Part shown: one piece after another, positions 61,172 to 64,000 of the stretch
Layout of the letters: the number at the start of each line of letters is the position of its first letter
How positions within the stretch are numbered: position 1 is the first letter of the stretch
Origin: Prolixibacteraceae bacterium
Lineage (GTDB): Bacteria; Bacteroidota; Bacteroidia; Bacteroidales; Prolixibacteraceae
Direction of reading: 5' to 3'
Length of the DNA stretch: 64,000 nucleotides
Assembly (NCBI GenBank): GCA_019163175.1
Contig: JAFLKN010000067.1
Location: 1 to 64,000, forward strand
Program-made: the position numbers and the translations under genes
The notes under the pieces: generated by a model
The model's database searches: none
Seen by the model: only the letters and a program-made list of their open reading frames with translations
Told to the model about the DNA's origin: nothing

Positions 61172-64000
61172 CTATTTATTTTCGAGATGAAAGAAAGCAC
61201 TGGCCGGGATTTCCTGTGTAGGGATTCCGGGGCCATTCCAACTTATAACATTAAATTTCCGTGCTCCCAACTGGAAATATTTTTCCAGAACCTGATATTT
61301 TCCTTTCCGAAGGGCGATCGTTTTTTGGCCTCCACTCAGGAATTTCTTACCGTCGAGATACAGCGTACAACGGTCGTTTACTTTTATCGAAAAGGTATAA
61401 ATGCCGTCACGTGAAATATCCAGAAAACCAGACCAGATGTAACCAAAATAGTCTTCCCGCTTACGATTTTCAATCGTGAGATTGGGTATAATTCCGGCTT
61501 CAAGCGGAGTCAGTTTATCCAGATCATCTTCGTCCATCACTTGGGCATGGTAATATTTATAGTTCAGACCTTTCATAAAATTGCCACTACCCTCATAATT
61601 TCTGAAACCCTCAAATTCGAGTTTGTTTACCTGAACAGCAACCGGTACACTTGGCATAACGCCTGATTTGTAAGCTACAAACCGCAAGTTAGTAGTTTTA
61701 TCAAGAACTACGGGTTCTGAATAAAGCTGTGATTTTTCTGTTGGCCGACTGCCATCAGTTGTATAGTAAATCTTAGCTTCCGCATCATCACATTTCAGAA
61801 TTATTTTGCCCGTTTTAAGAAAATACTCATCGGTGGTAACCGCATAAGGAAGCGAAACCGCCGCTTCATATTTTTCACTGGCCGGACGATCCTCTATTGC
61901 TTCGGCCCAGTTCTTGTTTGGACTTGCGCCCATTTCAAAAACCAATTCGGAACCATTCAGAATATCGTTATGTGTAAACCATGATTTGGTATAAATCGCA
62001 CCGTTAAGCGTTGCTGACTGAATGTGTTTGTTGTCGGGCGAGGCATTCGTTGTTCGCACTATAAAATCTTTCCCATTCTCTAAATGGATAGTTATCCGGT
62101 CAAAAATCGGACTTCCGATCACATATTCCGGAGTTCCAGGGCAAACCTGATAAAATCCCATCGCACTTAAAATGTACCAGGCTGACATTTGTCCACAGTC
62201 TTCGTTTCCGCTCAAACCATTGGGTTGACCGTCGTACATAGTATCCAGAATCTGCCGGACGATAGCCTGCGTTTTCCATGGAGCGCCGGCGTAATTGTAC
62301 AAATAAGCCATGTGGTGACTCGGTTCATTGCCGTGTGCATACTGTCCAATCAAGCCTGAAGCATCAATCACATTTTCGTCGTGTTTCGATTGCTTGGTAA
62401 ACAGGGTATCCATCCAGGATATAAATTTCTCATCACCACCAATCAGGTTAATCAGCCCATTCACATCCTGCGGTGCAAAAAGACTGTACTGAAACGAGTT
62501 TCCTTCCACAAAATGCTCGCTTCCTTCCGAAGGATCGAAAGGAGTCACCCATTTCCGGTCAGAATTTTTGGGGCGCATAAAGCCAGTTGACGGGTCAAAC
62601 ATGTTTTTATAGAATTGCGACCGGTAGCTGTAGTCATGAAAATCTTCTTCCTTGTTCAACAATTTGGCCATCCGCGAAACACTCCAATCGTTATAGGCAT
62701 ATTCCATCACCATCGAAACCGAACCTCCAACTTTATCGGCCGGAATAAATCCTAAATCTTTGTATAAACCAATGTTCTGGACCCGCTTCTTCATGGCTTC
62801 GAAAGCCAGTTCCGCATCAAATCCACGGATTCCTTTAGTGTAGCCATCCAATATTACCGAATGCGTATGATAGCCAATCATTACAGCAGTATTGTTTCCG
62901 GCGAGTTCCCATTGCGGCAAAATCCCGCCTACCTTGTACATCTCCAGAAAAGTCAGGATAAATTCCTGATACCGGTTGGGATCGATAATGGTGTAAAGCG
63001 GCATGTTAGCCCTGAAAGTATCCCACAACGAAAAGACCGTGTAGTTGGTAAAGCCTTTTGCCTCATGAATCTGGTGATCAATTCCTCGGTAGCGATTGTC
63101 AACATCCTGAAATATGTTGGGAGATATGGCCGTGTGATACAATCCGGTGTAAAAAATCCGGCGTTGCTTTTCAGTTCCGCCTTCCACATCTATTTTCGAC
63201 AAAAAAGTATTCCAGTCCTCTTTGGCTTTATTTACTACTTTTTCAAAATCCCAATCCGGAATTTCCGCTTCGAGGTTCTTCTTTGCACCGGCAACATCTA
63301 CTGCCGAAATCCCTATTTTCACCAAGACTTCTTCATTTGCTTTGGTCTGAAACTGAACAAAAGCGCGGATATTCTGCCCTTCAGCCTTTTGAATTCCATC
63401 AACCAAAGTATCATTCAGTGCAATACCTGATTTGATAAATGGTTTCGAAAATTTGGCATAGAAATAAACATACTGATCCTCGGCCCAGCGACGTGACCGG
63501 CGCAATCCCTGAATTTCAGTATCGCTGATAATTTCAATATTCGATTCAAGTACATGATCCCGGTTTTTCAGGTCGATAATAACATTTGAATGTTCGGAAG
63601 CTGGAAATGTATAGCGGTGAAAACCTGCACGCGTAGTTGCTGTCAGTTCAGCTTTGACATGATCATCGTCTAACAGAACGCTGTAATAACCGGGCGAAGC
63701 ATGTTCGTTTTCATGTTTGAAAGCCGAACGGTAGCCTTCTTTTGGGCTATTCTCATCTCCGGGCAGAATCTGTACATGGCCAACTGTGGGCATTAAAAGC
63801 ACATCGCAATATTCCGGAGCTCCGGTGCCGCTCAAGTGGGTCTGGCTGAATCCCATGATGGTTTTATCGGAATAGTGATAACCTGAAGAGCCATCCCAGT
63901 CTTCCCAACGCGTATCCGGACTGATCTGCACCATTCCAAACGGTACAGTTGCTCCGGGAAACGTATGCCCATGCCCACCTGTACCGATCATTGGGTCGAC
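61172..64000 (-). CDS. GH92 alpha-mannosidase with C-terminal PA14 domain, 5' truncated
   Basis: The frame is open to the window edge. Codons before the first visible ATG (63991) read V-D-P, giving the usual GH92 opening VDPMIGTGGHGHTFPG, so only the signal peptide is missing and the internal ATG is not the start. About 943 residues are present. The beta-sandwich and alpha/alpha-barrel GH92 core (to about 700) includes ALWDTFRANMP-like and GNEDCGQMSAWYILSAMG motifs of the catalytic site. A chitobiase-C-like domain (about 715-780; IYYTTDGSRPT) and a PA14 domain (about 795-935; NDRCTLYLDGK) follow. It is a calcium-dependent exo-alpha-mannosidase and the first visible gene of the minus cluster. 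Confidence 0.95.
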   Translation of the reverse strand, partial: VDPMIGTGGHGHTFPGATVPFGMVQISPDTRWEDWDGSSGYHYSDKTIMGFSQTHLSGTGAPEYCDVLLMPTVGHVQILPGDENSPKEGYRSAFKHENEHASPGYYSVLLDDDHVKAELTATTRAGFHRYTFPASEHSNVIIDLKNRDHVLESNIEIISDTEIQGLRRSRRWAEDQYVYFYAKFSKPFIKSGIALNDTLVDGIQKAEGQNIRAFVQFQTKANEEVLVKIGISAVDVAGAKKNLEAEIPDWDFEKVVNKAKEDWNTFLSKIDVEGGTEKQRRIFYTGLYHTAISPNIFQDVDNRYRGIDHQIHEAKGFTNYTVFSLWDTFRANMPLYTIIDPNRYQEFILTFLEMYKVGGILPQWELAGNNTAVMIGYHTHSVILDGYTKGIRGFDAELAFEAMKKRVQNIGLYKDLGFIPADKVGGSVSMVMEYAYNDWSVSRMAKLLNKEEDFHDYSYRSQFYKNMFDPSTGFMRPKNSDRKWVTPFDPSEGSEHFVEGNSFQYSLFAPQDVNGLINLIGGDEKFISWMDTLFTKQSKHDENVIDASGLIGQYAHGNEPSHHMAYLYNYAGAPWKTQAIVRQILDTMYDGQPNGLSGNEDCGQMSAWYILSAMGFYQVCPGTPEYVIGSPIFDRITIHLENGKDFIVRTTNASPDNKHIQSATLNGAIYTKSWFTHNDILNGSELVFEMGASPNKNWAEAIEDRPASEKYEAAVSLPYAVTTDEYFLKTGKIILKCDDAEAKIYYTTDGSRPTEKSQLYSEPVVLDKTTNLRFVAYKSGVMPSVPVAVQVNKLEFEGFRNYEGSGNFMKGLNYKYYHAQVMDEDDLDKLTPLEAGIIPNLTIENRKREDYFGYIWSGFLDISRDGIYTFSIKVNDRCTLYLDGKKFLSGGQKTIALRKGKYQVLEKYFQLGARKFNVISWNGPGIPTQEIPASAFFHLENK

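Noticed and set aside
1-64000. CRISPR arrays, tRNA or rRNA genes, prophage
   Set aside because: No regularly spaced repeats, cloverleaf-like segments, rRNA signatures or phage structural genes were recognised by eye in the window.

Overview
The window looks like chromosome of a glycan-degrading Bacteroidota bacterium, perhaps Marinilabiliales/Prolixibacteraceae-like; the lineage is an inference, not a match. The grounds are a SusC/SusD pair, a separate TonB-dependent receptor, many Cys-anchored lipoproteins (FASC, LSAC, LSSC lipoboxes), a Tat-exported Gfo/Idh/MocA oxidoreductase, multi-PAS sensor kinases, candidate TAnnTTTG-type promoters, and almost no Shine-Dalgarno sequences. I see no rRNA, tRNA, CRISPR array or transposase gene.

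Layout. (1) 2-13069, plus strand: a run of eight genes opening with a truncated URO-D/cobamide-methyltransferase-like gene. Next come two tandem secreted proteins that join a beta-propeller to an alpha/alpha-toroid, a TonB-dependent receptor, two propeller enzymes of the BNR/exo-lyase kind, an unknown multi-pass membrane protein and a DUF1080 lipoprotein. The run closes with a clear terminator. (2) 13250-19283: an accessory block of four minus-strand genes unrelated to glycans (SDR, prolyl oligopeptidase, P1/DmpA peptidase, luciferase-like oxidoreductase). Its spacers hold repeats, REP-like hairpins and a 129-bp inverted-repeat element. (3) 19284-24023: a DUF4838 glycosidase-like protein and a divergent metallophosphoesterase-PA14 lipoprotein. 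(4) 24151-28562: a large PAS/GAF/PocR histidine kinase split by a -1 frameshift and a nonsense codon. (5) 28628-31850, minus: GH31 followed by Gfo/Idh/MocA. (6) 32598-40137, plus: PKD lipoprotein, SusC, SusD and a PqaA-type hydrolase. (7) 40195-48306: an esterase facing a plus-strand cluster of CPBP protease, ADP-ribosylglycohydrolase-fold protein, ceramidase-like protein, PHP-domain protein and beta-helix protein. (8) 48393-64000, minus: ten closely packed genes, transcribed in the order GH92, GDPD, GH29, GH28, DUF3748/TolB-like propeller, GH16, YVTN-propeller phosphoesterase, ceramidase-like protein, esterase, MFS transporter.

How it may work together. Regions 5-8 look like polysaccharide or glycoconjugate utilisation. 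Enzymes exported to the surface or periplasm would remove mannosyl, fucosyl, alpha-glycosyl and galacturonyl-type residues and esters. SusC/D would import oligomers, and the MFS protein would import the final product. Unusual for an ordinary polysaccharide locus is the concentration of phosphoesterase and ceramidase-type folds next to the glycosidases: PF04185-like, GDPD, PHP, a calcineurin-like enzyme and two ceramidase-like paralogs. The ceramidase-like/esterase pair is present twice. A glycolipid substrate such as plant, algal or fungal glycosyl-inositol-phosphoryl-ceramide is one testable reading. A pectin-like polysaccharide is the conservative alternative. Gfo/Idh/MocA and DUF1080 proteins also suggest oxidative 3-keto-glycoside cleavage.
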